A stretch of 64,000 nt of DNA from Allochromatium tepidum (GTDB taxonomy: Bacteria > Pseudomonadota > Gammaproteobacteria > Chromatiales > Chromatiaceae), in the NCBI RefSeq assembly GCF_018409545.1, contig NZ_AP024563.1:416501-480500 (forward strand). Reading direction: 5' to 3'. Position numbers and translations under genes: made by a program. This document shows, piece by piece, positions 1 to 9,470 of the stretch (positions are counted from its first letter, which is position 1; each line of letters begins with the position of its first letter). The notes below the pieces were generated by a model that was not told where the DNA came from, did no database searches, and saw nothing but the letters and a program-made list of their open reading frames with translations.

Positions 1-1697
1 CGCACCAGGGTGGCGATGACCTTCGCGCGCAGTGCCGTCAGGCCCGGATGCTCGGGAGCCAGCGCCAGCCCTTCGTCGATCAGGGCGAAGGAGCCCGGAT
101 AGTCGCCCTGGTCGTGGCGGACGATGGCCTGCTCTTGGAGCTGTTCGAGGCGTGTCCGACGCTCGCGGGTCCGATCGATCGTCTCCAGCAGGGCCGTCAG
201 GTCGGGATGGTCCGCGACCAGCGCCAGCCCTTCGCGCGCCTGGCGCTCGGCGGTGTCGAGATCGCCGCGCTGCTGTGCCTCGCGTGCCGTCTTCAGCAGG
301 CGCTCGGCATCGAGCCGCCGACGCTCGGCCAGACGCCCCTGGATCCGAATGCGCAGCGACAGCAGTTCGGAATGACGTGGGTCCAGGCGCAGGCCCTCCT
401 CGACCGCCTGCGAGGCCGCCTCGACACGATCCTCGGCCAGCGCCCGCCGTGCCTCGTCGAGCTGCCGTCCGACCGAGATCCCGCGCTCGATCAGGCCGCG
501 CAGGGCGAGCAGACGCGCATCGTCCGGCGTGGTGGCGAGCGCAAGCCGGATGATCTCCTGGGTCTGTTCGATCTGGCCGCGTCGATAGTGGTCGATGGCC
601 AGGGCCTCGTATTGGGTCGCCGTGGCCGGCCGTTCGGGCTGTGCGGGCGGAAGCTGGGCGAGGATGTCGGTCGGATCCCTGTCCAGTCCGATTGTCCGAG
701 GATTGAACCCGAGATAGACCCCGAGTCCCGACACCAGGACGAGTGCGAGCGCCAGGAACAGGGGCCGGCGGACCGAACGCCTGGGTCGCGATGCCGTCTC
801 GGGTTCGGATTTGGGTTCCGGACCGGGCTCGGGTGCCGGTGCCTCGCCTTTGGTCTCGTCGCGCCGGATCAGACGGGTGGCGTCATAGGACTCGCCGCCC
901 GCTCCCTCCAGCGCCTCCAGGGCGCGGATGAGCTGACCGGCGCTGGCGAAGCGCTCCTCCGGTTTCTTGGCGATGAGCCGGTCGAGGATCGGCTGATAGA
1001 GGGCCAGAGGCTCGGGCAGGCGCGGAATGGGATCCTGGCAGTGCTTCATCGCCAGGCTGACTACGTCGTCGGCCTCGTAGGGCAGACGCTGGGTCAGCAT
1101 CTCGTAGAAGAGCACGCCCAGACTGTAGAGATCGGAACGCGGGTCGAGCGGCCGGCCCAGGCTCTGTTCCGGACTCATGTAGCGCGGACTGCCGATCACC
1201 ATGCCGTAGCGGGTGAGCTGCATCGACTCGGCATCGCGCGTGACGGCGCGCGCGATACCGAAGTCGGTGAGTACGGGCGTGCCGTCGGTGCGAAAGAGGA
1301 TGTTCTGCGGTTTGACGTCGCGGTGGATGACGCCGCGCGCATGGGCCACCGCGAGCGCCTCGGCGACCTTGCGGGTGATGGCGACGGCTTGTCCGACCGG
1401 CAGTGCGCGCGCGATCTCTTCGGCCAGGGTGCCGCCCGGCAGGTACTCCATCGAGAAGTAGTGATAGCCGTCCGCCGTGCCGAAGTCGTGGATGGTGATG
1501 ATCTGCGGGTGCGCGAGCTGGGCGATGATCCGCGCTTCCTTGATGAAGCGCGAGGTGAAATCGTCGCCGGCCATGGCCAGGGGCTTCATCACCTTCAGCG
1601 CCACGTCGCGCGCGAGACTGTCCTGACGCGCCAGATAGACGGTGGCCATGCCGCCTTGGCCGAGCTCGCGAACGATGGTGTAACCTGGGATCTTCAC
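1..1697 (-). CDS. Serine/threonine protein kinase, membrane-anchored (3' end outside window)
   Basis: Hanks-type Ser/Thr kinase; at least 565 codons lie in the window and the reading frame runs off the left edge without a stop. The kinase domain covers about residues 5-270. It has the Gly-rich loop GQGGMA, the catalytic loop HRDVKPQN, DFGIAR and the activation segment SPRYMSPEQ, so it looks active. A Pro/Glu-rich linker leads to one transmembrane helix (about 309-327) and then an outer part with TPR-like Ala/Leu/Arg helical repeats. The start is GTG at 1697, just before the conserved KIPGYTIVRELG. It is divergent from an FHA-domain gene, a natural phosphothreonine-binding partner. The substrate is unknown. 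Confidence 0.9.
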   Translation of the reverse strand, partial: MKIPGYTIVRELGQGGMATVYLARQDSLARDVALKVMKPLAMAGDDFTSRFIKEARIIAQLAHPQIITIHDFGTADGYHYFSMEYLPGGTLAEEIARALPVGQAVAITRKVAEALAVAHARGVIHRDVKPQNILFRTDGTPVLTDFGIARAVTRDAESMQLTRYGMVIGSPRYMSPEQSLGRPLDPRSDLYSLGVLFYEMLTQRLPYEADDVVSLAMKHCQDPIPRLPEPLALYQPILDRLIAKKPEERFASAGQLIRALEALEGAGGESYDATRLIRRDETKGEAPAPEPGPEPKSEPETASRPRRSVRRPLFLALALVLVSGLGVYLGFNPRTIGLDRDPTDILAQLPPAQPERPATATQYEALAIDHYRRGQIEQTQEIIRLALATTPDDARLLALRGLIERGISVGRQLDEARRALAEDRVEAASQAVEEGLRLDPRHSELLSLRIRIQGRLAERRRLDAERLLKTAREAQQRGDLDTAERQAREGLALVADHPDLTALLETIDRTRERRTRLEQLQEQAIVRHDQGDYPGSFALIDEGLALAPEHPGLTALRAKVIATLV

Positions 1698-1797
1698 TGA
1701 GTGTGGGGCTGTCGGACACAGCGTCCGCGACGTTGATGCGCTTGCCGGCGGTGTTTGCAGAGTTCGGGCATGATATATCGACTGCGAGGGGGACGGT

Positions 1798-2301
1798 GTG
1801 GAAATAAGAGTTCGTGTCGTGCGTCGTGATGGGCTGGGCCGCCCGCGCGAGGTGCCGCTGACGGTGAGCGAGTCCGGTATCGAGATCGGACGCGCTCTGA
1901 CCAGTGATCTCTGTCTCGAGGATCACGAGCGGGTCGTCTCCGGACTCCATGCCCGGATCCAGGCGCGCGGGGGCCGGATCTGGCTGACGGATCTCAGCCG
2001 CAACGGCACCTGTCTGAACGACAACCCCGCTCCGATTGCGCCACATCGACCGGTGGAACTGCACGATGGTGACCGGCTCATGATCGGCCCCTATGCCGTG
2101 CATGTCGCATTCGGAGCCTCGTCGCCGACCGTGTCATTCACCAAGCCGCAACAACCGGCTCCAAACGCTTCGCTTCAAAGCGACGCAACACTTGCATTCT
2201 CGGACGAGGCGTCCAGGACCGAGGTGCTGAACGCCGTCGATTCAGGACAGGGCCGCATCGAAGAACCCAAGACCGAAGTCCTGAGCCGGCTCGATCCATG
2301 A
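1798..2301 (+). CDS. FHA-domain protein
   Basis: Small cytoplasmic protein (167 aa) built on one forkhead-associated domain at about residues 18-102. The GR turn (EIGRAL), the SxxH motif (SGLHA) and the SRNGT segment that contacts phosphothreonine are all present. The tail is short, polar and probably disordered. It starts with GTG at 1798, and the gene diverges from a Ser/Thr kinase across a 100-bp gap. Kinase plus FHA pairs usually form phosphorylation-dependent switches, so this protein probably reads phosphosites made by the neighbour. Its N-terminus resembles FHA proteins of the TagH/ImpI type, but no type VI secretion gene is in view. Confidence 0.85.
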   Translation: MEIRVRVVRRDGLGRPREVPLTVSESGIEIGRALTSDLCLEDHERVVSGLHARIQARGGRIWLTDLSRNGTCLNDNPAPIAPHRPVELHDGDRLMIGPYAVHVAFGASSPTVSFTKPQQPAPNASLQSDATLAFSDEASRTEVLNAVDSGQGRIEEPKTEVLSRLDP

Positions 2302-2308
2302 TGATCCG

Positions 2309-2593
2309 TCAGTTCGGTTCGAGCATTCGATGCAATCGATCGAGATACGGAAGTATGGATTCGATGTGTGCGCCGGGAACTGCGGCGAGAGACTTTCGGG
2401 TCGCCTGCAGCGATTGGGCAAAAGGCACGGCAGCAAGGCTTTCCTGTTCCTCGGGGCTCATGGATTGCAGTGAGTCCTCGAACTCATCGAGGTTGATCCG
2501 GGCGGTATGGGCGATGTAGGCCCGGATGATCAAGGCCATCTGCTCGGCGAAGGCCTCTGTGGAGGCATAGCCGTTGCGCTGGATGATGCTCAA
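2309..2593 (-). CDS. Hypothetical protein, coupled to the DUF4407 gene
   Basis: 94-aa soluble, mostly helical protein with no family I recognise. Its ATG at 2593 overlaps the stop of the upstream DUF4407 gene as ATGA, so the two are probably translationally coupled and functionally linked. It has no signal peptide or membrane segment. The 3' end faces the 3' end of the FHA gene, only 7 bp away. Confidence 0.6.
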   Translation of the reverse strand: MSIIQRNGYASTEAFAEQMALIIRAYIAHTARINLDEFEDSLQSMSPEEQESLAAVPFAQSLQATRKSLAAVPGAHIESILPYLDRLHRMLEPN

Positions 2594-4950
2594 CGCTTCC
2601 GGTTTGCCGACGAGTGACTCCTCATGGGTTCGGGGGACAGCAGTGTGGTCAGACTGTCCTCGTGGAACTGGATGCGCGCCTCGGTCGCGGCCAGTCGCAT
2701 CTCGGCCTCGCGCCGCTCGCCGGCAACGGCCTCCAGCCGCCGCTCGAGCAGGCGCAGTTCGTCCTTGAGCCTGGCCAGTTGCTCGGCCTCGGCGTGCTCG
2801 GACTTCTCCACGGCCTTGAGTTCGCGCTCGATCTCGCGGGCGGTCTGACCTTCGGAGGGGCGCGCCGAGCGTGACCAGAAGCTGCGCTTGCGCGTCTCCT
2901 CGGCCCTGGCCTCTTCGGCCTGACGCCAGGCCAGTTGCTCGCGCAGCGTCGCGGCCCGATGGCTCAAGTCACCCAGCTCGACCTCGCAGACGGCGATGCC
3001 CGAGCGCGTCGCGGTGATCTCGTCCTCCAGCTTGCGTGTGCCCTCACGCAGACTCTGGCGCTCGGCGCGCTGCTTGGTCTCGAGCGTGCGCAGACGGGTC
3101 AGCTCCTCGCGCGCAGCGTTCACCAGGGCCTTGCGGTTCTCGTGCCGGTGGCGCTGTTCGATCTCGGCGAGCTTGCGCTGATGGGCCAGTTGCTCCGTGA
3201 CCTCGGCCTGACGGACGCGCGCCTGACTGCGCTCGCGCACATGCTCGATCTCCTGCTCGCGCAGACGGATGGCTTCGAGCGCCTGCTGATGCTCCTGCTC
3301 CAGACGCTCGCGCTCGCGCCGGATCTCCTCCTCCTCGTGCAATCGGCGCAGGTTCCAGTCCTGACGCGCCTTCTGGAGTTCGACGGCGAGCTGGATGCGC
3401 CGCTGGTCCTTGAGCGCCTTGGTCTCGGTCGATAGTTGCGCCTGGAGCTGATTGGTGCGCACCTCCAGTTCGCGCTCGAAGGCCGCCAGCTCGCGCTCGC
3501 GCCGTCGGCGCGCGAACAGCAGCTCGTCCTCCAGGTTCTCACGCCGATGGGCGAAACGATCGCGCTCCAGCTCGCGCTCGGCCAGATAGCGCAACAGCGG
3601 CTCGCGCACCTCGATGATGGCCTGACGCTCGGCGAAGAAGGCCGTGGGGTCTTTTTCATAGGCCAGCCAGAGACGGGTGAATTCGACCGGGTTGAGCCTG
3701 TGCCCGCCGGCATCGAGCGGCGCGAATCCGGGGATGTCGTCGAGTCCGCCCTCCAGATATTTGCGGTACTGCATCTGGATGGTCTCGCTGTAATAGGCGC
3801 GCACCGACCCCGGCTCGAACAGCTTGAGCGCGATCAGCGACAGGAAGAGCACGCCGAGCGTGGCCTGGGCGAAGCCCTCGACCGTCTCGAAATGCGGCAC
3901 GCCCTGTTCCTCCGGGCTGTCCCGGAGCGCCTGGAGCGCCTTGGAGCGGGTGGCGAAGGTCAGACGCGGCGGATTGGGTTCGAGCTGCCGGGCCGCGAGT
4001 TCGGCGGCGATGCCGTCGACACGCTTCTGGTGCTCCTCGCCGAGCCGTTGCAGGGTCTCGGTGCGTTCGCGCAGTGTGCGCTCCCACTCGCCGAGACGTT
4101 GATCGATTTCGCTCACGCGCGCATCCAGCTCGGACTGTTTGGCCTCCAGTTGGCCGGCGAGCAACTGAGCATTGGCTTCCCATTTGCGCGCCTCGGGTCC
4201 GCGGCCCGCCGGACGTCCGTCGCGCCCCAGGATCTCGTCGCCGACGCGCGCCTGGGTCGCGGCCAGATCACGGCGCAGCACCTCCAGTTCGGGGGCGAAC
4301 TCGGTCTCGATCTCGGTGCGGCGCCGGCGCTCGCGCGCGATCGACTCGGTCAGGCGCTCGATCTCGCGCGCCAGCGGCTCGACGCGCGCACGGTGGTTCT
4401 CCTCGATCTGGGCGGTGCGCTCGGCGATCCGGGCCTTGAGCTGAGCGTCGCGATCGGCGTAATACTGTTCGACCCGGCGCTGATGATAGTTGCTGATGTC
4501 GTCGGTACGGATGAGCTTGCCGAGGAAGGGCGCGGTCACATAGAGCGAGAGCGCGACGATGGCCAGCCGGGCGAGAAAGCCGAACAGCCAGCGCACCAGG
4601 GCCATGAAACCCTGATTGGCGCCCGGATTCCAGCGGCGCGCGCGCACCATCGGGCGCTCGGACATCACCAGCGAGGCATCGATGATCCAGACCACCGAGA
4701 AGATCAGTACGAACAGCAGCAGCCCGATGAAGGGCTGGAGCCAGGCGCTGTCCTGAGGGACGATGCTCGCCCCGACCAGTCCCCAGACGATGCCCTCCAG
4801 GGTGGCCATCAGCAGGATGATGGTCCAGGCGAAGCCCAGCCACACCCGCGCGGCGGGCGTCAGCAGGCTGTCGCCATAGGGTTTCAGACGCAGATGATCC
4901 CACACCCGCCGCGCGGTGAAGGGATGGTCGGCCCGGCTCTCCATGGTCAT
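2590..4950 (-). CDS. DUF4407-family membrane protein with long coiled coil
   Basis: 786-aa membrane protein. Hydrophobic segments at about residues 38-60, 70-92, 118-142 and 365-388 bracket a charged helical region (150-340). After the last helix comes a very long Glu/Arg/Gln-rich coiled coil (430-770). This layout fits the DUF4407 family, whose function is not established. The ATG at 4950 is used; a second ATG lies two codons in. The gene forms a two-gene operon with the 94-aa protein downstream. The coiled coil would allow oligomerisation or scaffolding at the membrane. Its place next to a kinase and an FHA protein suggests, but does not show, a signalling link. Confidence 0.75.
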   Translation of the reverse strand: MTMESRADHPFTARRVWDHLRLKPYGDSLLTPAARVWLGFAWTIILLMATLEGIVWGLVGASIVPQDSAWLQPFIGLLLFVLIFSVVWIIDASLVMSERPMVRARRWNPGANQGFMALVRWLFGFLARLAIVALSLYVTAPFLGKLIRTDDISNYHQRRVEQYYADRDAQLKARIAERTAQIEENHRARVEPLAREIERLTESIARERRRRTEIETEFAPELEVLRRDLAATQARVGDEILGRDGRPAGRGPEARKWEANAQLLAGQLEAKQSELDARVSEIDQRLGEWERTLRERTETLQRLGEEHQKRVDGIAAELAARQLEPNPPRLTFATRSKALQALRDSPEEQGVPHFETVEGFAQATLGVLFLSLIALKLFEPGSVRAYYSETIQMQYRKYLEGGLDDIPGFAPLDAGGHRLNPVEFTRLWLAYEKDPTAFFAERQAIIEVREPLLRYLAERELERDRFAHRRENLEDELLFARRRRERELAAFERELEVRTNQLQAQLSTETKALKDQRRIQLAVELQKARQDWNLRRLHEEEEIRRERERLEQEHQQALEAIRLREQEIEHVRERSQARVRQAEVTEQLAHQRKLAEIEQRHRHENRKALVNAAREELTRLRTLETKQRAERQSLREGTRKLEDEITATRSGIAVCEVELGDLSHRAATLREQLAWRQAEEARAEETRKRSFWSRSARPSEGQTAREIERELKAVEKSEHAEAEQLARLKDELRLLERRLEAVAGERREAEMRLAATEARIQFHEDSLTTLLSPEPMRSHSSANRKR

Positions 4951-5123
4951 CGTGGTCGGTCTCTCGATGGATACGACGATTCGAGGTGGATAGTGTAACC
5001 GCGTTCGCTGGGGTCGGTCCTTTGGTCACTCTCGGTCGCTTTGGTTCAAGGTCGCTTGCGTCGCCCCGTGCCTCGCACGCATCATGTCGGGCTTCGTAAC
5101 GCACCCAGAGGCCGCCATCTCCA

Positions 5124-5552
5124 ATGGATCGACTGACCCTGACTTCCATCATCGCTTCCGCCGCCTTCCTGATCTTTCTGATCGTGACCCTGACCTGGCA
5201 CAACGACGAACTGCGCCCCCGCGTCTGGCAACTCAACGAGGTGCTGGAGCAGGATCCGATGCTCGCGGAATATCCCTATGACTTCAAGGTGCTGCTCTTT
5301 CTCAACGGCGTCGTCACCCTGACCAGCCCCCATGCCTCCGAAGCGCCGCTCAGACCCTTTCTGAATCGCATCGATCCGTCGCTGGCCGACAAGCCCGCCG
5401 ACGCCCCCGAGGTGGTCGAGGCCGAGCGCCGCTTCCGCGCCGTCGAGATGCAGGCGATCCAGGTCATGCTCAGTCAGCCCGACGTGGAGTCGGTGATCTG
5501 GTCGCTGGATCGGGCCTGGTATCACAAGAACCGTGTGCCGCTGGCCAAGTGA
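5124..5552 (+). CDS. Membrane-anchored hypothetical protein
   Basis: 142 aa. One N-terminal transmembrane helix (about residues 7-25) is followed by a soluble domain containing the phrase DFKVLLFLNGVVTL. I do not recognise the family. It diverges from the DUF4407 gene across 173 bp and lies 19 bp upstream of a DUF2726-like gene in the same direction, so those two are probably co-transcribed. Confidence 0.65.
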   Translation: MDRLTLTSIIASAAFLIFLIVTLTWHNDELRPRVWQLNEVLEQDPMLAEYPYDFKVLLFLNGVVTLTSPHASEAPLRPFLNRIDPSLADKPADAPEVVEAERRFRAVEMQAIQVMLSQPDVESVIWSLDRAWYHKNRVPLAK

Positions 5553-5571
5553 AGCTCCACGGGTGGGATGA

Positions 5572-6177
5572 ATGGGCCACTTCCATGTCTTGATCGGTCT
5601 CGGCGGGTTCGTCCTGCTGGTCGTGCTGATCGATCTGGCGCGGGCGCTTGGCCGGCGTCGTCCGCGACCCTATGTCTTACGCGCGCCACTGCTGGACGTG
5701 CCCGAACGCGCCCTGCTGGCCGTCCTGGAGCACATCCTGGGCGCGGACTACCGCCTGCTGGTCCGGGTTCGCGCCTCCGAGGTGCTGGACATCGCGCCGC
5801 GTCTGCGGCGGCGTGAGCGTGAGCGGGCCGCCGATCGGCTGGAACGCCATCGTTTCGACGTCCTGATCTGCGAGCGCGAGACCCTGACCCCGCGCTGCGC
5901 CCTGAATCTGGCCCCGCGCCGGCTCTGGCGCAAGACGCCGGGCACGGACGGGCTGGACCGGATCTGCAAGACGGTCGGGTTGCCCCTGGTGCGCCTGATC
6001 GAGCAGCCGCATTATGCGATCGCCGAGGTCGAGTCACGGGTCCGTGAGGCGCTGTCCGCCTCGGCGCGGCAGGCCCAATCCGCGCCGGGACCGAAAACCG
6101 ACCTCGCGAAGCCGCGGCTGTTCGATGATGAACCCAGGTTCAGGATCGATCCCGACCTCGAACTCGACGACCCCTGA
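5572..6177 (+). CDS. DUF2726-like protein with N-terminal membrane anchor
   Basis: 201 aa. An N-terminal transmembrane helix (about residues 5-24) is followed by a domain resembling DUF2726: segments like LDVPERALLAVLE, RHRFDVLICER and VGLPLVRLIEQ match the nuclease-like fold suspected for that family. The C-terminal 50 residues are polar and low complexity. It is probably transcribed with the small membrane protein just upstream. The activity is unknown; the DUF2726 call rests on general pattern only. Confidence 0.65.
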   Translation: MGHFHVLIGLGGFVLLVVLIDLARALGRRRPRPYVLRAPLLDVPERALLAVLEHILGADYRLLVRVRASEVLDIAPRLRRRERERAADRLERHRFDVLICERETLTPRCALNLAPRRLWRKTPGTDGLDRICKTVGLPLVRLIEQPHYAIAEVESRVREALSASARQAQSAPGPKTDLAKPRLFDDEPRFRIDPDLELDDP

Positions 6178-6217
6178 CAGGCTCGAGTGAGAGCTTTTTC
6201 CGTGGAGGACGACATTC

Positions 6218-8323
6218 ATGGCAACGGCACGGCGCTTGCGGCTTGGAGTCGTTCTGATCGCCGCGATCTTCAGCCCGTCGCCGGCGGTCTCCGAGCCGCT
6301 GAGCGCCGCATCCGGCGATGATCGGGAGGAGGCCGAGGGCGACCGGGACGCGAGGACCGACCTGTTGTCCGTGATCGGTGACGTGTCGGCCCTGGCGACC
6401 AAGACACGCCTGAACGCCGACTATGTCCCAGGCATTCTGAGCGTCCTGAACGGCGACGAACTGGTCGCGCTGGGCGCGCGGACCGTCTGGGAGGCCCTGG
6501 AGCTGGTTCCCGGCGTGCAGATCGAGCGCAACAACAACGGCGGTCGGCGCGTGGCGATCCGCGGTTTCCAGCACAGCAACGGCAACGTCAAGCTGCTGCT
6601 CAACTCGGTGGCGATGAACAACGCCTTCGCCGGCTATTCCAACATCCTCTACATCCCGATCGAGCAGGTGGAGCGCATCGAGGTGATCCGCGGTCCCGGC
6701 TCGGCGGTGCATGGCGAGTACGCCTTCGCCGGCGTCATCAACGTCATCACCCGCCAAAATGAAAATCGCGCCTATGTGCACGCCGGAAGCGGTGACACCT
6801 ATGGGACGGGCGCCGTGCTCTCGGCGCGATCGCCCGACGGCGACTGGCGTCTCAACCTGAATGCCTCGGGCTGGGACCAACAGGGCACCGAGATCACGGC
6901 CGGACCCGACCGGCTCCATGTCCTGGGCCAGCGTGAACTCTCCCAAGCGCCGGGCCGCATCAACAATGCCGAGAACCACCGGCTGGCCGTCTTTGCGCTG
7001 GATTACAAGAAACTCTCCATGCTTGCGCAGTACAGCCGCAATCAGGGCGGCACCTTTTTTGGCGCGTTGAACGTGCTGCCCGAGCCGAACACGGGCGCGA
7101 ACGCCTCCCAGGCCGAACAGAGTCTGATCCAGGTGCGCCGAACCTTCGATCCGTTGCCGACACTCAGCACCGAGTTCAAGCTCACTTGGTCGGAATACAC
7201 CGGCAACTGGTCCGTGGACGTGCTGCCCTCGGGTGTGGCCTTCCCGCTGGGGTCGCAGAACGTCTATCCCGACGGCGTCTTTATCGAAGACTATGTGCGC
7301 ACCACTCGCCGGGAGGCCGAACTCGATCTCGATTGGAGCGGCTGGAGCGGGCATCGTTGGCAACTGAGTCTCTCATCGGCCGAGATGCGCATCGATGACG
7401 CCTGGTGGGTCTTCAACGGCGATGTCGAGACCCTGGAACCGCTCCCGACCGTGCGTCGCTACAGTGGCGACCGGAACTACCTCCAAGAGGGGGCGCGGCG
7501 CTCGATCCACAGTCTCGCGTTGCAGGATCAGTTCCGGCTGCTGGGGCCGTTGGCCGTGACGGCCGGTCTGCGCTATGACCGCTACAGCGACGTCGGCGAC
7601 AACCTCTCACCGCGTCTGGCCGCCGTCTGGACCCTCAGCGACGAACACCTCCTCAAGGCGCAATATGCCGAAGCCTTCTTCCCGCCGACGCTGTATCAGC
7701 TCTACGGCAACGCCCGAAGCGGTGTGCGCGACACCTTCTCGCTCGACCCCGAGACCGTGGCCACCACCGAACTCGGTTATATCTTCCGGCGTGGCACCAG
7801 CGTCGCGCGCGCCACGCTCTATCACTCCAGGGTCCGGGATCTGATCGTCCTCGAGAACAGCCGCTATGACAACCGCGGCCGGGTGCGGCTCCGGGGCGTC
7901 GAGGCGGAATGGGAACAGCGCCTGAGTCCAACCTGGAAACTGACGGCCAACCTCAGTTACGGCGACACCCTGGACGAGGAGACCGGCGGCCCGCTGGTCG
8001 GCGCGGCCGATTGGCTGGGCAACCTCGGCCTGCTCTATCGCCCGCGCCCCGACATCCTGCTGAGCGGGCATTGGCGCGTTGTCGGCGACCGCCATCGCTC
8101 GGCTGATGACCCACGTGACGACCGACTCCCCGGCTATCAGGATCTGTCGCTGACGTTGAATTGGTTCGACGTCGGCACGCCCGGACTGACCCTGCGCGCG
8201 GGCGTCGACAATCTCCTGGGTCAGCAGATCAAGTCGCCTGCCGCCGCCTATACCTACACGGACGATTATCTGCGGCTGGAGGAGCGCACCTGGTGGATAC
8301 AGATCTCCTACCAATGGCGTTAG
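6218..8323 (+). CDS. TonB-dependent outer-membrane receptor
   Basis: 701 aa with a signal peptide of about 25 residues. The plug domain lies at about residues 65-175, with typical phrases (ALELVPGVQIERN, VRIAIRGFQ-like, VERIEVIRGPGSAVHGEYAF, GVINVITR). A 22-strand-type beta-barrel follows and ends in Trp-Arg. A strong GGAGG ribosome site precedes the ATG. TonB receptors take up siderophores, cobalamin or other large ligands; the ligand cannot be told from sequence. The gene ends 4 bp inside the convergent YfiR-domain gene, a partner often found beside such receptors. The N-terminal Asp/Glu-rich stretch may be a short TonB-box linker. Confidence 0.93.
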   Translation: MATARRLRLGVVLIAAIFSPSPAVSEPLSAASGDDREEAEGDRDARTDLLSVIGDVSALATKTRLNADYVPGILSVLNGDELVALGARTVWEALELVPGVQIERNNNGGRRVAIRGFQHSNGNVKLLLNSVAMNNAFAGYSNILYIPIEQVERIEVIRGPGSAVHGEYAFAGVINVITRQNENRAYVHAGSGDTYGTGAVLSARSPDGDWRLNLNASGWDQQGTEITAGPDRLHVLGQRELSQAPGRINNAENHRLAVFALDYKKLSMLAQYSRNQGGTFFGALNVLPEPNTGANASQAEQSLIQVRRTFDPLPTLSTEFKLTWSEYTGNWSVDVLPSGVAFPLGSQNVYPDGVFIEDYVRTTRREAELDLDWSGWSGHRWQLSLSSAEMRIDDAWWVFNGDVETLEPLPTVRRYSGDRNYLQEGARRSIHSLALQDQFRLLGPLAVTAGLRYDRYSDVGDNLSPRLAAVWTLSDEHLLKAQYAEAFFPPTLYQLYGNARSGVRDTFSLDPETVATTELGYIFRRGTSVARATLYHSRVRDLIVLENSRYDNRGRVRLRGVEAEWEQRLSPTWKLTANLSYGDTLDEETGGPLVGAADWLGNLGLLYRPRPDILLSGHWRVVGDRHRSADDPRDDRLPGYQDLSLTLNWFDVGTPGLTLRAGVDNLLGQQIKSPAAAYTYTDDYLRLEERTWWIQISYQWR

Positions 8324-9450
8324 CGCGTCCGTGATTCCTGGACCAGGGTCGCCAGACGCAGCAGCTTGGAGCTGATCCGGATACCGGCGCGCGCGGCCGT
8401 CTCGCGATTGATCATGGGGTGCAGTCGTCCGTCCTCGCGCACCAGGGACACCATGCCGCCCGCCTGTACCAGATCCTGCGTATCGCCGACGGTGAGCACG
8501 GGCGCCTCCCTGACCTCGGCGAGCACCCTGGACATGGACTCAGCCGCCCGATGGTCGAGATAGAGCACATGGCAGCGGCGCCACGCTGTCTGCTCCTGGA
8601 CGCCGGCGAGCTGCAATGGCCGGCCCGCGACCCGTTCGCCGGCCAGGGTCCGTTGCAGGCTGGCGGACAGCTCCGGGTTGCCGAGCACGCAGTAACGCAG
8701 CGGCGCGGACGCCGAGTCGAACGCCGAGGCCGGCCACTGGATGAAGAAGGCGAAGTTGAGCAGAAAGTTCGCGCGCCGGTCGATCTCGTCGAAGGGTTCG
8801 TAGTGACGCGCCTCTTCCAGGAAATAGGGCCTGAACCGGATGCCCGAGCGTTCGGCCTGGGTCAGGTTGACGATGGGTAGGACGCGATCGGCCACATGGA
8901 GACCGACCACGGCGCCGGCCTCGACGGCGCCATCGAACGGAGAGAAGACGAGCGCACGTTGACGCTCGGACCAGGCGCGCAGGCGATCGGGGGACAGGCC
9001 GACGCTTGCGATGAAGATGCCGCCCGGACGCGGGCCGGTATAGGCGTCCAGATCCGCCGCCGAGAGTACCTCGACCCGTAGTCCATGACCGCGAACCGTC
9101 ACGGACCCGAACTGGGCCGCGACCTGGAGCGCGGGGTTCCTTGAGCCTTCGTAGACCACCAGTACCAGCAGCCGACCGTCCGGGCCGAGCACGGTTTCGA
9201 GCGATTCCAGCGCGCCGATACTGACGGGGAAGAGCTTCAGGCCGAGCTGCATCCGCTGCTCGTCCTCATACCACAGGCCCTGTGGATTGCCCAGGGCGTC
9301 CAGGGGGGCGAGCAACACCGAAATACAGAGGGCAAGACACAAGAATGTGCCGCGAACGAGGCTGAAGTCAAACCGGGTCGATACGGCGCGTCCTGTCCCT
9401 GTCGTCGGTGTCGAATGGCCGATCCGGTCTCGGTCCAGCCCTCTCCTCAT
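8320..9450 (-). CDS. YfiR-domain periplasmic protein
   Basis: About 376 aa from the ATG at 9450 (an upstream ATG at 9504 gives 394 aa). A hydrophobic segment some 28 residues in (TFLCLALCISVLLAP) is a signal peptide or anchor. The C-terminal half, about residues 225-370, is a YfiR/DUF4154 domain: FLLNFAFFIQWP at its start, YCVLGNP, the paired Cys positions and a closing INRETAARAGIRISSKLL. The N-terminal half resembles a second, diverged copy of the fold. YfiR proteins are periplasmic regulators of diguanylate cyclases, but many orphans lie beside TonB receptors, as here. Stop codons of the two convergent genes overlap by 4 bp. Confidence 0.75.
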   Translation of the reverse strand: MRRGLDRDRIGHSTPTTGTGRAVSTRFDFSLVRGTFLCLALCISVLLAPLDALGNPQGLWYEDEQRMQLGLKLFPVSIGALESLETVLGPDGRLLVLVVYEGSRNPALQVAAQFGSVTVRGHGLRVEVLSAADLDAYTGPRPGGIFIASVGLSPDRLRAWSERQRALVFSPFDGAVEAGAVVGLHVADRVLPIVNLTQAERSGIRFRPYFLEEARHYEPFDEIDRRANFLLNFAFFIQWPASAFDSASAPLRYCVLGNPELSASLQRTLAGERVAGRPLQLAGVQEQTAWRRCHVLYLDHRAAESMSRVLAEVREAPVLTVGDTQDLVQAGGMVSLVREDGRLHPMINRETAARAGIRISSKLLRLATLVQESRTR

Positions 9451-9470
9451 GCAGCCTGTATCCCCTGTTG

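Noticed and set aside
48-1700. 550-codon open frame on the plus strand
   Set aside because: It lies antisense to a clear Ser/Thr kinase with complete catalytic motifs; its own product matches nothing and arises from GC-rich codon bias.
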